DNA of 64,000 bases, from assembly GCA_046331625.1 (NCBI GenBank), contig JAXLQL010000006.1:349430-413429 (forward strand), read 5' to 3'. Origin of the DNA: JAXLQL01 sp046331625 (GTDB lineage Bacteria > Acidobacteriota > Terriglobia > Bryobacterales > Bryobacteraceae). Positions 51,320-60,489 of the stretch are shown piece after piece; the first letter of the stretch is position 1; each line of letters opens with the position of its first letter. The notes under the pieces were generated by a model that worked only from the letters and a program-made list of their open reading frames with translations, had not been told where the DNA came from and ran no database searches. Both the position numbers and the translations under genes were made by a program.

Positions 51320-53268
51320 CGATCCACCAGCGATTTCACGCGTCCGCGCGCACCAGCGTAGGCCCGTTGCATCGCCTCGGCGCTCTCCGGCGCAGTCAGG
51401 TCTTGCTCGCGTAGCGTCTCCGCACGCGGACCACCCGGACTCTCGATCCACAGCGCCAGCCCTCTTTCGAACCACAACGGCACGGCAGCAGCCAGTTCGT
51501 TTCCGGCGACCATCGCGTGAACCATCTCATGCACCAACGCCGCTTGGCCCGTACGGCAAGCGGATCGTCCCGCGCGCGGTGCTCGCCAATACCCAGCCCG
51601 GCTCCCTATTGAATCGCGAAACGACGCCACAGTCGGGAACACACGCACCGTTACGCGTCCGCGAGCCCGCCATCCTGTGCGGCGTTCCGCCTCTTTGCAG
51701 CGCAGCATCGGAGGCGCGCACCATCGCCGCATCTCCACGCGCGTGGACCCAACGTCCACTCGTTCGCCGCCGAGCTTGGTCCAGGTAAGCCCCGTTGAGG
51801 TGACGCCGGATTTCGTCCCTGAAAAATAGAAATCGAGAATTTGCCGCCAGCCGTGCCCAGCCTTGGCGCGCTGCGCCGCACCCACCTGGCAGAGCCCCAC
51901 GCCATGTCCGGATCCATATCCTTGCAGCAAGAACCCACCGGCACGCGGCGTCAATCGGAACATCGCGCTGCGCACCGCGTAACCAGTCTCGCGCTGAAAC
52001 TGTTCGAAGCCGAGCAGCTTTCCATCGAGCCGCACCTGCGTGACACGTCCTGAAGGCGAAGTGCCCGCGACCGCGAGCGTGCGAGCCTTCACTTCCGCCT
52101 GCCACTCCGCACGCCCCTCGCTCACACAGAAGCTGTCGGCGCGACTACGCAAATACGGCGCGCGTAACGCGGGCCACACGGATGCGACGTCTTCCGTCGT
52201 TCCGCCGCAGTGGCGATGATAGAAGACCTGCGCCACGATCCCCTGATGCCACACGAGTTCGCCCTCAGTCGCGTCCACCGCCGCGCGGATGCGCTCGTTG
52301 CGGCTGCGCAGGTCGAGATTCTGGCAGTGCGTGGTGTCGCAGAAGTCGAAGCCTTCCGCGGAATGCCTGCCGCGATTGACCAGCGCATAGGTGCGAGCCA
52401 CCACCGCCATGGCCTTCAAGGCTTCCGGTGGAAAGTCGGCCGCCTCGCCCGCCACCGCCGCGGTCACGTAATCATCGAGCGCGATCGTGCACCAAGCGCC
52501 GTCGCGGGAATGGACGCTCAGCCCCTGCGAGGCTCCCCATGCGGCCACGATCTTTCCCGCAATGGGAGCCGCTGTCGCCCCCCCCGCTCCCTGATTCACC
52601 ATCACCACTACGGCGATGCGCGGACGGTCCGCTGGAGCGAATCCGGCAAACCACGCGTGCTTCGACGTACCCGTCTTGCCTGCAAGCGGAACTCCGCTTG
52701 CCGCCAGTTGCGAAGTTCCGTACGCGACGCTGCCCTTGAGGCCTTCCGTGATGCGCTTGTCGCGGGGGCCTCGACCCAGGCGCGCATAGGCTTTGGCGAG
52801 CCCCAGCGCCGTGATGGACACGCCACCTTCGCCCAGCGCTTGAAGCTGACGATCGCTGCCAGCCACCGTGAATCCCCACTTCCGCAAGCTCTCCGCGAGC
52901 GCCGCTTCGTCAAGCCGAGCCGCCATCGCCGCGAACCAGTTGTTGCACGAATACGCGAGCGCGCCCACGGGATCCACGGCCTGCGCCAACTTCGGATGCG
53001 AACACGCGAAGTTGCGCCCACCGATGCGCAGTGGTCCCGGGCACGCGATCCGTGGCGACGTAGCGAGTGCGCCTTGCTCGATCATCGCCGCCAGCACGAA
53101 TGGCTTGATGGCGGAGCCGGGAGCTCCTGCAAGCGCTTCCCTGCCCCGAGGCCATTCCGCGATCACGCGTTCGGTTGCGACGTCGAGCACGAGCGCCACG
53201 CCATCCACGCCCCGCATCGCCTGCTCGGTGGCGGCTTGCAGCCCAAGGATCGCGGCCAGCAGCAACAT
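51223..53268 (-). CDS. Fusion of PBP transpeptidase, SpoIID/LytB and HExxH peptidase-like domains
   Basis: 681 residues with a short hydrophobic leader (MLLLAAILGLQA). Residues about 15-250 are a penicillin-binding transpeptidase with all three motifs: S52-AI-K55, S107-C-N109 and K198-TGT. Residues about 260-490 are a SpoIID domain with D266-Y, the catalytic-type Glu in AVAGE275, HxxC in FYHRHCGGTT and YGSGHGVGLCQ. The last 130 residues contain H580-EMV-H584 and a third-ligand-like Glu in WFERGLALWIE, a gluzincin MA-type pattern. It starts seven bases after the mutL stop. The combination implies peptidoglycan cross-linking, glycan or stem processing, and a zinc site in one exported protein. 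Intact although neighbours on both sides are frameshifted. Confidence 0.85.
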   Translation of the reverse strand: MLLLAAILGLQAATEQAMRGVDGVALVLDVATERVIAEWPRGREALAGAPGSAIKPFVLAAMIEQGALATSPRIACPGPLRIGGRNFACSHPKLAQAVDPVGALAYSCNNWFAAMAARLDEAALAESLRKWGFTVAGSDRQLQALGEGGVSITALGLAKAYARLGRGPRDKRITEGLKGSVAYGTSQLAASGVPLAGKTGTSKHAWFAGFAPADRPRIAVVVMVNQGAGGATAAPIAGKIVAAWGASQGLSVHSRDGAWCTIALDDYVTAAVAGEAADFPPEALKAMAVVARTYALVNRGRHSAEGFDFCDTTHCQNLDLRSRNERIRAAVDATEGELVWHQGIVAQVFYHRHCGGTTEDVASVWPALRAPYLRSRADSFCVSEGRAEWQAEVKARTLAVAGTSPSGRVTQVRLDGKLLGFEQFQRETGYAVRSAMFRLTPRAGGFLLQGYGSGHGVGLCQVGAAQRAKAGHGWRQILDFYFSGTKSGVTSTGLTWTKLGGERVDVGSTRVEMRRWCAPPMLRCKEAERRTGWRARGRVTVRVFPTVASFRDSIGSRAGYWRAPRAGRSACRTGQAALVHEMVHAMVAGNELAAAVPLWFERGLALWIESPGGPRAETLREQDLTAPESAEAMQRAYAGARGRVKSLVDRYGRAAVLSWVERGLPPEVSASKLTQATTKSR

Positions 53269-53275
53269 CGCGCGA

Positions 53276-55207
53276 TCAGATCCGGTGGAATCCGCGCAGA
53301 ATCTCGCGCGTGGCGTAGCGCAGCGCAATCGGGCGCCCGTGCGGGCAGCTCATCGGGAACTCGGTGGCCGCCAGTTCCGCGATCATCCACTGCATGCGAT
53401 GCAGGTCAAGCGGCGTGTTGATCTTGATGGCAGCGCGACACGCGATCGAAGCCGCCATGTCACGGCGGATGTCGTCCACCGAAGTCTGCCGCATCGCCTG
53501 CTCGCCGATCTCGAGAATCTCGAACACCACGCGCTCCACTTCGGCCACACTCAAGTCCGCGGGCGTCGACTTCACGGCAACGGTCTTCGGTCCGAATTGC
53601 TCGATCTCGAACCCGACAGCCGCCAAGTCCGCCGCGATGCGTTCGAACTCCACGAGTTGCGGCGCCGTCAGATCGATCAGGATCGGCATCAGCAGATGCT
53701 GCCCCTCCACTTGGCCCGCCGCCATTTGGCGCAGCACCTTCTCGAAGAGGATCCGCTCGTGCGCCACGTGCTGGTCGATGATCCATAGCCCGTCGGGTCC
53801 AGCGGCCACGATGAAGCTCGCGTGTAATTGTCCGATGGGGCGCAGGTCGGCGAGCACCTCGAGGCTCGGAGCAGGTTCGTGCAGAAACGCCGGCGGCAGC
53901 GGACCGTGCGTATCCGGAATCTTCATCCGCCGCGCCGGCGCCGACACGGGAGCGGCCGGAGCCACGCCCACAGGAATCGGCTGAGTACCGAAGTCGAGCC
54001 TGGGCGGCGAGAACGCTTGCGGCTGGCGCAGGGTGAACTCAGGCAGCGGACCAGTGGGCGCCTCGGACCCGCCCGGCGCGAACGACTGATTCTCGATCTG
54101 CTGTGTGAACTCCGAGTACGGCAACTGCGCGCCCGGCTGCGGCGTCGGCTGCATGGGCAAACTCGACACGGGTCGCAGTTCGGTCAACACTTCTCGCAAC
54201 GTGTCGCGAACGAAGTCATGCACGAAGCTTTGCCGCCGGAACCGCACTTCGGTCTTCGAGGGATGCACGTTCACATCCACCTCTTCCGGCGAGCAATCGA
54301 AGAACAGCAGCGCGAACGGATAGGCGTTCGGCGGAATCAAGTTGTGATAGGCGGCGTTCAACGCATGCAACAACAGCCGGTCACGGATCAAGCGCCCGTT
54401 CACGAACAGGTAGATTGAGTTGCGGTTGCCCTTCTGCACCTGTGGCCGCGAGATGAATCCGCGCAACCCGAAGCGGCGCAGCACCGGCTGGTCATCGTCG
54501 TCGAGCGGAATCTCGCGCGCTCGATTTCCGATGTCCACCAGGTCTTCCATGATCTGGGAGCCGAACACCTGATAGACGCGGTCGCGCAACTCGGCCACCG
54601 GCGTCACCGCCAGCAGTTCGTTGCCATTGTGGCGAAGCTCGAAGCCCTTCTCCGGATACGCCAGGCTGTAGTGCGTGGCGAGCGACGCGATGTGCGCCAG
54701 CTCGGTCTGTTCGGATCGAAGAAACTTCTTGCGCGCGGGAACGTTGTAGAAGAGGTCGCGTACGGTGATGGTGGTGCCCGTGGCCAGCGCCCCCTCTTCC
54801 ACTCGCAAGAGCTTCCCGCCTGCGAATTCCACCAGCGCTCCCGTGGTCTCGTCATTCGACCGCGTCTCGAGCGTGAGCCGCGACACGGAAGCGATCGAAG
54901 GCAGCGCCTCCCCGCGGAAGCCGAGCGTGGCGATCGAAAGCAGATCCTTCACGTCACTGAGCTTTGACGTGGCATGCCGCTCCGAGCAAGCAGCGCATCG
55001 TCGCGCAGCATTCCATGGCCATCGTCGCGATCCGGATAGGCGAGTACTGCCCGCCTCCGCTTCGATCCAGATGCGTGTGGCTCCGGCGTCGAGCAGGACT
55101 CGGCGTTCCACTTCACCACGCTGGCGGGCCGCTCCACCACCTCACCGGCGGCGATCATGTTGGCGATGTTGTCGGAGAGGACGCGAATTCGCCCTCGTTT
55201 CCTTCAT
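53276..55207 (-). CDS. mutL: DNA mismatch repair protein MutL, N-terminal frame disrupted
   Basis: Residues from about 45 onward are in one frame (GFRGEALPSIASVSR, DVNVHPSKTEVRFR, endonuclease motif DQHVAHERILFE, and CPHGRP at the end), i.e. a full-length endonuclease-type MutL. The first 150 bases (about 54975-55207) are spread over frames: RIRVLSDNIAN, MIAAGEVVERPASVVK and DDGHGMLRDDALLA each appear but are separated by at least four small indels. Two of these look like loss of one base from a doubled base (expected CTT-ATC, seen CTATC; expected GCTTCGG, seen GCTCGG). As sequenced the ATPase domain cannot be made. ATG at 55207 is the probable start. Confidence 0.85.
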
Positions 55208-55224
55208 GGTATCGTGCGATAAGA

Positions 55225-56741
55225 TTGACCGCCGCTCTGCTGCTACTTGCCGCCGCCGCGCCTGACTGGAGTTATCTACGTTCCGGTCCGCTCGAGCTGT
55301 GGTTCACGGGCGATGACAAGCCCGCCCGGGCGGCGCTAGCGACGTTCGATCAGGTCCGCCACTGGACGGCCAAAACTCTCGGACGCGACGAAGTGGAAGC
55401 CGCTGTGGCCGGTGTGCGCATCGTGATGCTGGAGAAGCCAGGGCTGTATCGCGCCGGGGTCAATGCGTCAGGGTCCGTGACGGATACTCGATTGGGCCTG
55501 CGGCAAGCGCGCCGATTCATGCGGCAACCGGATGCCGCCTGCAGGATGACGTGAAGGCGATGGCGACGCCGGCGCGGGTTGACGGCGTCATGTCCTGGCG
55601 CCGCACATCTCCGGCAGCCGCCTGCCACGAAAACGAGGACTGGGCGCGCATCCACATGCTGATCGTGGATCCGGAGGAGTCCGGCACGAGTGTTTTTCTC
55701 GAATATGCAGCAGGCGTGCCTCGACATCGCCTATCGCATCGCGTCGTCACGGAAAAAGGAAATGCAGCGCCGCCGATGGGCTTTGGAGCGCGGGCAAGTT
55801 CGAGCCGCAGACCGTTCTGGAAAGCCGCTCAACCGGAGCGCGACTATCATAACAGCCCGGCGATGCGGCCCAGGCGCACGCGTGTTGCTGGCCGACTTGC
55901 TCGAAGGCGATGCATCGCAAAGCTTACCTCGCCGTAGTCAACAGTCGAAGAATCCGGAAGCGCTCAGCGGATGTTCGCCGACGTACGCAGCCATGAAAGC
56001 GCGCATGCCTGGGTGGGAGTACGCGAAAGAAGAAAAGGATCTCACCAAGTCCGCTGCGCTTCAAGAGCGATGCAGTTGAATCCCCTGATGGGCGGAGCCG
56101 CATATCAATGGGCAGCCAGGCGAAGCGATCCGCAAGGTGTCGCCGCATCAAGAAGGCGGTAGAGCTGAACCTGCGCGCGACTCGCGGCAATGGATCGCGC
56201 TGGCGGAAGTGCTGGTGCGCGCGAAGGACATCTGGCGGCGCCAACGAATCGTGGCGCTGGGCTGAGCGATCCGCGCCGGAGGAGGAAGTACGGCAACAGA
56301 TCGCCCAACGCCGCACCGTAGGAGCAGCAGCGCTCCGATCTCGAAGCCGCCGAACGCCGCCGCCAAGAGAAGAAGGCGCGCGAGCTCGACTATTTGAAGA
56401 ACGAAGCGCTGCTGGCGGTGCGCCGCGCCGAAATGAAAGCTAATGAGAAGAACGCGCCCGCCAATCCGGAGCGAAAGGTGGTGGAGTGGTGGGACGGCCC
56501 GAAGGCGGCGCAGACCGTGACCGGCACGCTCGAGCGGATCGACTGCGTGCGCAATGGTCCGGCGAAGTGGGTTGTGAAAGAGGGAGCGAAGCTGCATTCG
56601 TTCGTGGTCGCAGACCCTTCGAAGGTGGCGATCCTCGGCTCGGGTGAACTGACGTTCGGGTGCGGGCCGCAACGGCCAGTGCGAAAAGTGAAAGTGGAGG
56701 CTGGAGCCAAAGGCGAACTGCTCACCGTCGAGTTCCAATAA
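55225..56741 (+). pseudogene. Secreted TPR-type protein, frameshifted
   Basis: Starts with a TTG and a signal peptide (TAALLLLAAAAPDWSYL), followed by SGPLELWFTGDDKPARAALA and FDQVRHWTAKTLGRD, a DUF1570-like opening. From about 55480 to 56390 the frame changes several times, with TPR-like pieces visible (KKAVELN; NESWRWAE; EEEVRQQIAQRR). The last 115 residues are clean (56394-56741, with TGTLERIDCVRNGPAKWVV and ILGSGELTFGCGPQRPV), matching the end domain common on acidobacterial secreted TPR proteins. The peptidase part expected after the opening cannot be verified. Divergent from mutL. Confidence 0.6.
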
Positions 56742-56743
56742 AC

Positions 56744-57900
56744 ATGCCCTCCGCAAGCGCGCTCCGCTGGGTAGCCGTCGCCGTTTTTCTGCTGGCCAAT
56801 ACGCTCAGCTATCTCGATCGTCAATTGCTCTCCGCCCTTGGTCCGACGTTGAGCAAAGAGTTCGGAATGAACAAGGCCGATTTCGGCCTGCTGGTGCTCG
56901 CGTTCTTCATTCCCCTATGCGCTGGGAGCTCCGGTGGCCGCTGGTTTCCTCGACAGGGCTGGGCCTACGCGCGGAACCGTTTTCGCGCTGGGGTTGTGGT
57001 CATTGGTCGGGATCCTCACTGGGTCGTCCTCTGGATTTGTGACGCTCGTTGCCTGCCGCGCGGCGCTGGGCTTGGCCGAAGGCGCCACGATTCCGGCGGC
57101 GGGCAAGGCCGTGGGAATGTACCTGCTCCCCGCCGAGCCGCGCTCGGCACCTCGCCACGGGACAGATCGGCATCTCGATCGGATCCAGCAGCGCCGTTCT
57201 GCTCGCCGGTTGGCTCGCACCCAGCTATGGATGGCGCAGCGCATTCGTCGTGGCGGGCGCTCTCGGGTTCCTGTGGATCCCGATGTGGTTGGCAGTGCTC
57301 GCGCGACCCATCGCCGCGCCGCAGCCGGAACAAACGCTCGGCCGCGATCCGCGCCATCTGGCGGCTGATCCCTGCCACCATGCTCGGCATGGCGTGGTCT
57401 ACAAGGCCCTGGACCAGCGGACCACGCTGTTCCTCGCCGAACATTACCATCTCACCGAGAAGCGGAACCTCAAGCTTGCGCGTGGTTGCCGCCCGTTCTT
57501 CTTCACAGCGGGCGGGCTTTCGGGAGGCGCGCTGTCGATTTATCTCACGCGAACCGCTTCGAAGCGCAACGGACGCGGTTGCCCATGATGATCGTGGGCC
57601 TGGCGCAGGGTCACGGCATTCCGCATCTACCGATCCGGCTGGCCGGCTAGGCCATCTGCTGGAGCGGATTCTAGGCTGGCGCGGCGCTCGGCGTGAACCT
57701 CTACGCTTCCCGTGGACTTCTTCGACGCAGCGCGCGCCTCAAGGAATTGGCGTACCTTCGCGTACGGCATCATGTCGGCGGCGCTGTCGTGGGGTGGCGG
57801 AGCGTTGATTGATCGCTCGGGATGGGCTATTCGCGCGCGCTATCGGCGTTCACTTGCCCTCTCGTGGGCGATTCTGCGGAACTCGGATAAGACAGCGTGA
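56744..57900 (+). pseudogene. MFS transporter (hexuronate/phthalate-type), frameshifted
   Basis: ATG three bases after the preceding stop. First frame: ALRWVAVAVFLLANTLSYLD with the following RQLLSALGPTLSKEFGMNKA, typical of ExuT-like MFS helix 1 and its loop. The second frame has FALGLWSLVGILTGSSSGFV and RAALGLAEGATIPAAGKAVG, the third GISIGSSSAVLLAGWLAPSY and GWRSAFVVAGALGFLWIPMW. Later parts are fragmentary, ending at a TGA that overlaps the next GTG. At least five indels in 1.1 kb. Family identification is secure; substrate is not. Confidence 0.75.
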
Positions 57901-59936
57901 GCGGGCTGGCCGGCAAGCTGAAGCGGCTGTGGTTCGGGATCCGTGGCGTTGACCCCGAAGCCGTGGTGGTCACGTTCGCCACGGGCGGCGAGGAAAACGC
58001 GCGTGCCGTGGAGCCCGAGGTCCGGCAGTTGATCCCGGAGCGCCGCCATTTCGTCGTGCGCCCAGGGGAACTCGAGTCGCGCGGCGCGTTCGGCATGTAC
58101 CGCGAGTTGAAGCGGCGCTTCCGCGGACTGCGCATCGGCATGACGCCCGTGCTGTTCGACTCAACACCGCAACGCGAACTCCGCCTCGCCGCGTTTCTGC
58201 TCGCCCCGCGCAAGGTACTGGCCTACAACTCGCGACTCGAGCGCCACCACCTCCAACTCTCACAGCCGATTTCGAGCTGGCTCTTCTGGCGCGGCGTTCC
58301 GCTCGACCGGATCCATCTGCGCCCGTGGTTCTGGCCGTGGCGCACGGATCGCTCGGTGATTCCCGACACGCGCCGCGTCATCGAAGGCAGGCCAGCTTCG
58401 TCCGCGCGCGCCAAGGTTGCCGTGCTGACGCCGTATTTTCCGTATCCGCTCTCGCACGGCGGCGCAGTGCGGATCTTCCACCTGCTGCGCGAGGCCTCAG
58501 TCGACTTCGACATCACGCTGTTCGCCTTCACCGAGAGAGAGACTGACGCCGATTTCGAACCCGTTCGCGAGTTCTGCCATCGGCTGGTGCTGGTTCCGAA
58601 GCCGCGGTACCGGGAGCCGCGATGGTCCACGCTCGCGCCGCCCGAGGTGGGCGAGTATCGTTCGCCCGCGATGCAGCGTGCACTGCGGGAACTGTCGCCG
58701 CCGCTGCTGCAAACCGAGTACACGCAACTGGCCGAGTATGGCGGCCAAATCCTTGTGGAGCACGACGTCACATTCGACCTCTATCGCCAAGTTCGCAAAA
58801 CGAAGCCAACCTGCTCCGCCTGGTGGGACTGGTGGCGCTGGCGGCGCTTCGAAACGGACGCTTTGTCGCACGCGCAGGCGGCGGTGGTGATGTCGGAAAA
58901 AGACGCCGCATTGACCGGACACCCTCGCGCCGTGGTGATCGCCAACGGTGTGGACCTGGCACGCTTCGCACCCACGCCCGAGCCCACCGGGCGCAACATC
59001 CTCTTCATCGGATCGTTTCGCCATTTCCCGAATGTGGTCGCGTTTCGCTTCCTGGTGGAGCAAGTGCTGCCCCGTCTCGAGAATGTCGCCGTGACGGTAG
59101 TGGCCGGACCCGATCCCGCGCTGCATTGGACCTCGGCAACGGGCGAGCGCAAGTTGCCTGATCTGCCCGGGGTGCGATTGCTCGGGTTCGTATCCGATGT
59201 GAAGCCGCTCTACGATGCCTGCAACGTGGTGGTGGTTCCCACGCTGGTCTCGGCGGGCACGAACTTGAAGGTGCTGGAAGCGATGGCGGCCCAGCGGGCG
59301 GTCGTGTCCACCAGCAGCGGATGCGCGGGCCTGGGGCTCGAAGACGGCAAGAGCGTGCTGGTGACCGATGACCCGGCGCAGTTCGCCGCGGCGATCTCGC
59401 GGCTGCTCGGCGACGCATCGCTACGCGAGCGGATCTCCGCCGAAGCGCGCCGGATCGCGATTGCGCGCTACTCGTGGCGCGAGTTGGGGCGGCTCCAGCG
59501 CAATCTGTGGCACGAGTTCACGCCCGCCCCGCTGACGATCCGAGAAGCCACCGCGGGCGATCTTTCGGGCATCGAGAAGATCCAGGCCGAGTCACCAGAA
59601 GCAGCCCAGTGGAACCCGGCGGATTATCCGGCGCTGATCGCGGAACTCGGCGGCCGCCCCGCCGGATTCGCCGTTTCTCGCCAGACCGCGCCTGACGAGC
59701 GAGAGATCCTGAACATCGCGGTTGCGCCTGAATTCCGGCGGAGCGGTATCGGAGCGCAGTTGCTCGATCGCGTTTTGAGTATGCCCGAAGAAACGTTTTT
59801 CCTCGAGGTCCGCGAGTCAAACCAGGCCGCCCAAGCGCTATACCGCCGCGCCGGATTCACCCCAGCCGGACGCAGGCCCGGCTACTACGAAAATCCGAAC
59901 GAGGCGGCTATTGTAATGCGGTTTCGAAAGTGTTAA
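57897..59936 (+). CDS. GT4-type glycosyltransferase fused to GNAT acetyltransferase
   Basis: 679 residues. Residues 1-165 form an extra N-terminal domain of unknown role (AVVVTFATGGEENARAVEP...). Residues about 170-535 are a GT-B glycosyltransferase: LTPYFPYPLSHGGAVRIFHL, NILFIGSFRHFPNVVAFRFL and the donor-site segment GTNLKVLEAMAAQRAVVS. Residues about 540-679 are a RimI-like GNAT domain: LTIREATAGDLSGIEKIQ, LNIAVAPEFRRSGIGAQLL and SNQAAQALYRRAGF, with the acetyl-CoA loop R-R-S-G-I-G. The GTG start overlaps the MFS stop (GTGA). Likely makes an acetylated surface glycan, or the halves simply share a transcript and fold; not decided. Confidence 0.88.
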   Translation: MSGLAGKLKRLWFGIRGVDPEAVVVTFATGGEENARAVEPEVRQLIPERRHFVVRPGELESRGAFGMYRELKRRFRGLRIGMTPVLFDSTPQRELRLAAFLLAPRKVLAYNSRLERHHLQLSQPISSWLFWRGVPLDRIHLRPWFWPWRTDRSVIPDTRRVIEGRPASSARAKVAVLTPYFPYPLSHGGAVRIFHLLREASVDFDITLFAFTERETDADFEPVREFCHRLVLVPKPRYREPRWSTLAPPEVGEYRSPAMQRALRELSPPLLQTEYTQLAEYGGQILVEHDVTFDLYRQVRKTKPTCSAWWDWWRWRRFETDALSHAQAAVVMSEKDAALTGHPRAVVIANGVDLARFAPTPEPTGRNILFIGSFRHFPNVVAFRFLVEQVLPRLENVAVTVVAGPDPALHWTSATGERKLPDLPGVRLLGFVSDVKPLYDACNVVVVPTLVSAGTNLKVLEAMAAQRAVVSTSSGCAGLGLEDGKSVLVTDDPAQFAAAISRLLGDASLRERISAEARRIAIARYSWRELGRLQRNLWHEFTPAPLTIREATAGDLSGIEKIQAESPEAAQWNPADYPALIAELGGRPAGFAVSRQTAPDEREILNIAVAPEFRRSGIGAQLLDRVLSMPEETFFLEVRESNQAAQALYRRAGFTPAGRRPGYYENPNEAAIVMRFRKC

Positions 59937-59937
59937 A

Positions 59938-59980
59938 GTCTGGTTGGAGCTTCGGCTCTCAGTTGTTTGGAAACCTAGAC
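59938..59980 (+). other. Structured leader with UUCG hairpin
   Basis: GTCTGGTT (59938-59945) pairs with AACC-T-AGAC (59972-59980, one bulged T), enclosing GAGC-TTCG-GCTC (59947-59958), a UUCG tetraloop hairpin. It starts two bases after the fusion-gene stop and lies in the 128-base leader of the DUF465 gene; no T-run follows, so it is more likely a leader than a terminator. Confidence 0.45.
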
Positions 59981-60064
59981 GACCTAGATCACCCACCGAG
60001 CCCGAGCCACCTCTGGCTGACCCGGACCCGGCGTGGCGACCTGACAAACAGGAGGCATACGCTA

Positions 60065-60298
60065 ATGGAGTTGATCAACGAAGCGCAGATCAAGGCGCAT
60101 CTGATACAGACCGATGACGACTTTCGAGGTCTGGCGGAACGGCACAAGGCCTACGATGCCAAGCTGACGGAGTTGGAACAGAAGTCACACCTCAGCGACG
60201 ATGAACAGATCGAAGAGGTTCGCCTGAAAAAGCTCAAGCTGCAGGCGAAAGATCAGATGCGCGATTTGGTCGCACGCTATCAGGCGACACATCACTGA
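60065..60298 (+). CDS. DUF465 (YdcH-like) small protein
   Basis: 77 residues. Helical hairpin typical of DUF465: FRGLAERHKAYDAKLTELEQ followed by LSDDEQIEEVRLKKLKLQAK and DQM near the end. Function unknown; the family is widespread in proteobacteria and acidobacteria. The ATG at 60065 has AGGAGG nine bases upstream and gives the family's usual length; a longer in-frame start at 59930 falls inside the preceding gene. A strong terminator follows. Confidence 0.88.
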   Translation: MELINEAQIKAHLIQTDDDFRGLAERHKAYDAKLTELEQKSHLSDDEQIEEVRLKKLKLQAKDQMRDLVARYQATHH

Positions 60299-60333
60299 GC
60301 GAGAGACGCTGTTATTTTCTAGATTGATGAAGT

Positions 60334-60376
60334 GACCCGGTTCGGCCCGTTCGCTGGACCGGGTCTTCGTGTTTTT
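60334..60376 (+). terminator. Rho-independent terminator after DUF465 gene
   Basis: GACCCGGT (60334-60341) pairs with ACCGGGTC (60358-60365), followed by TTCGTGTTTTT. Strong GC stem and a terminal T-run. Confidence 0.85.
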
Positions 60377-60394
60377 GGACCGGGCCCTATTCCG

Positions 60395-60422
60395 GATGGT
60401 ACTGAAACCAGACAGTACTATC
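60395..60422 (+). promoter_or_regulatory. Inverted repeat upstream of PAS gene, candidate operator
   Basis: GATGGTACTG (60395-60404) and CAGTACTATC (60413-60422) are reverse complements with one G.T position, separated by AAACCAGA. It lies 68 bases before the first PAS gene and downstream of a terminator, so it probably belongs to that gene's promoter or leader. Confidence 0.45.
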
Positions 60423-60489
60423 TGCCCGTTCGCGGATGCGCCCTGTCCCCGATAATCAATAGCGACAAACGTCCTGAACGGGAATTCGT

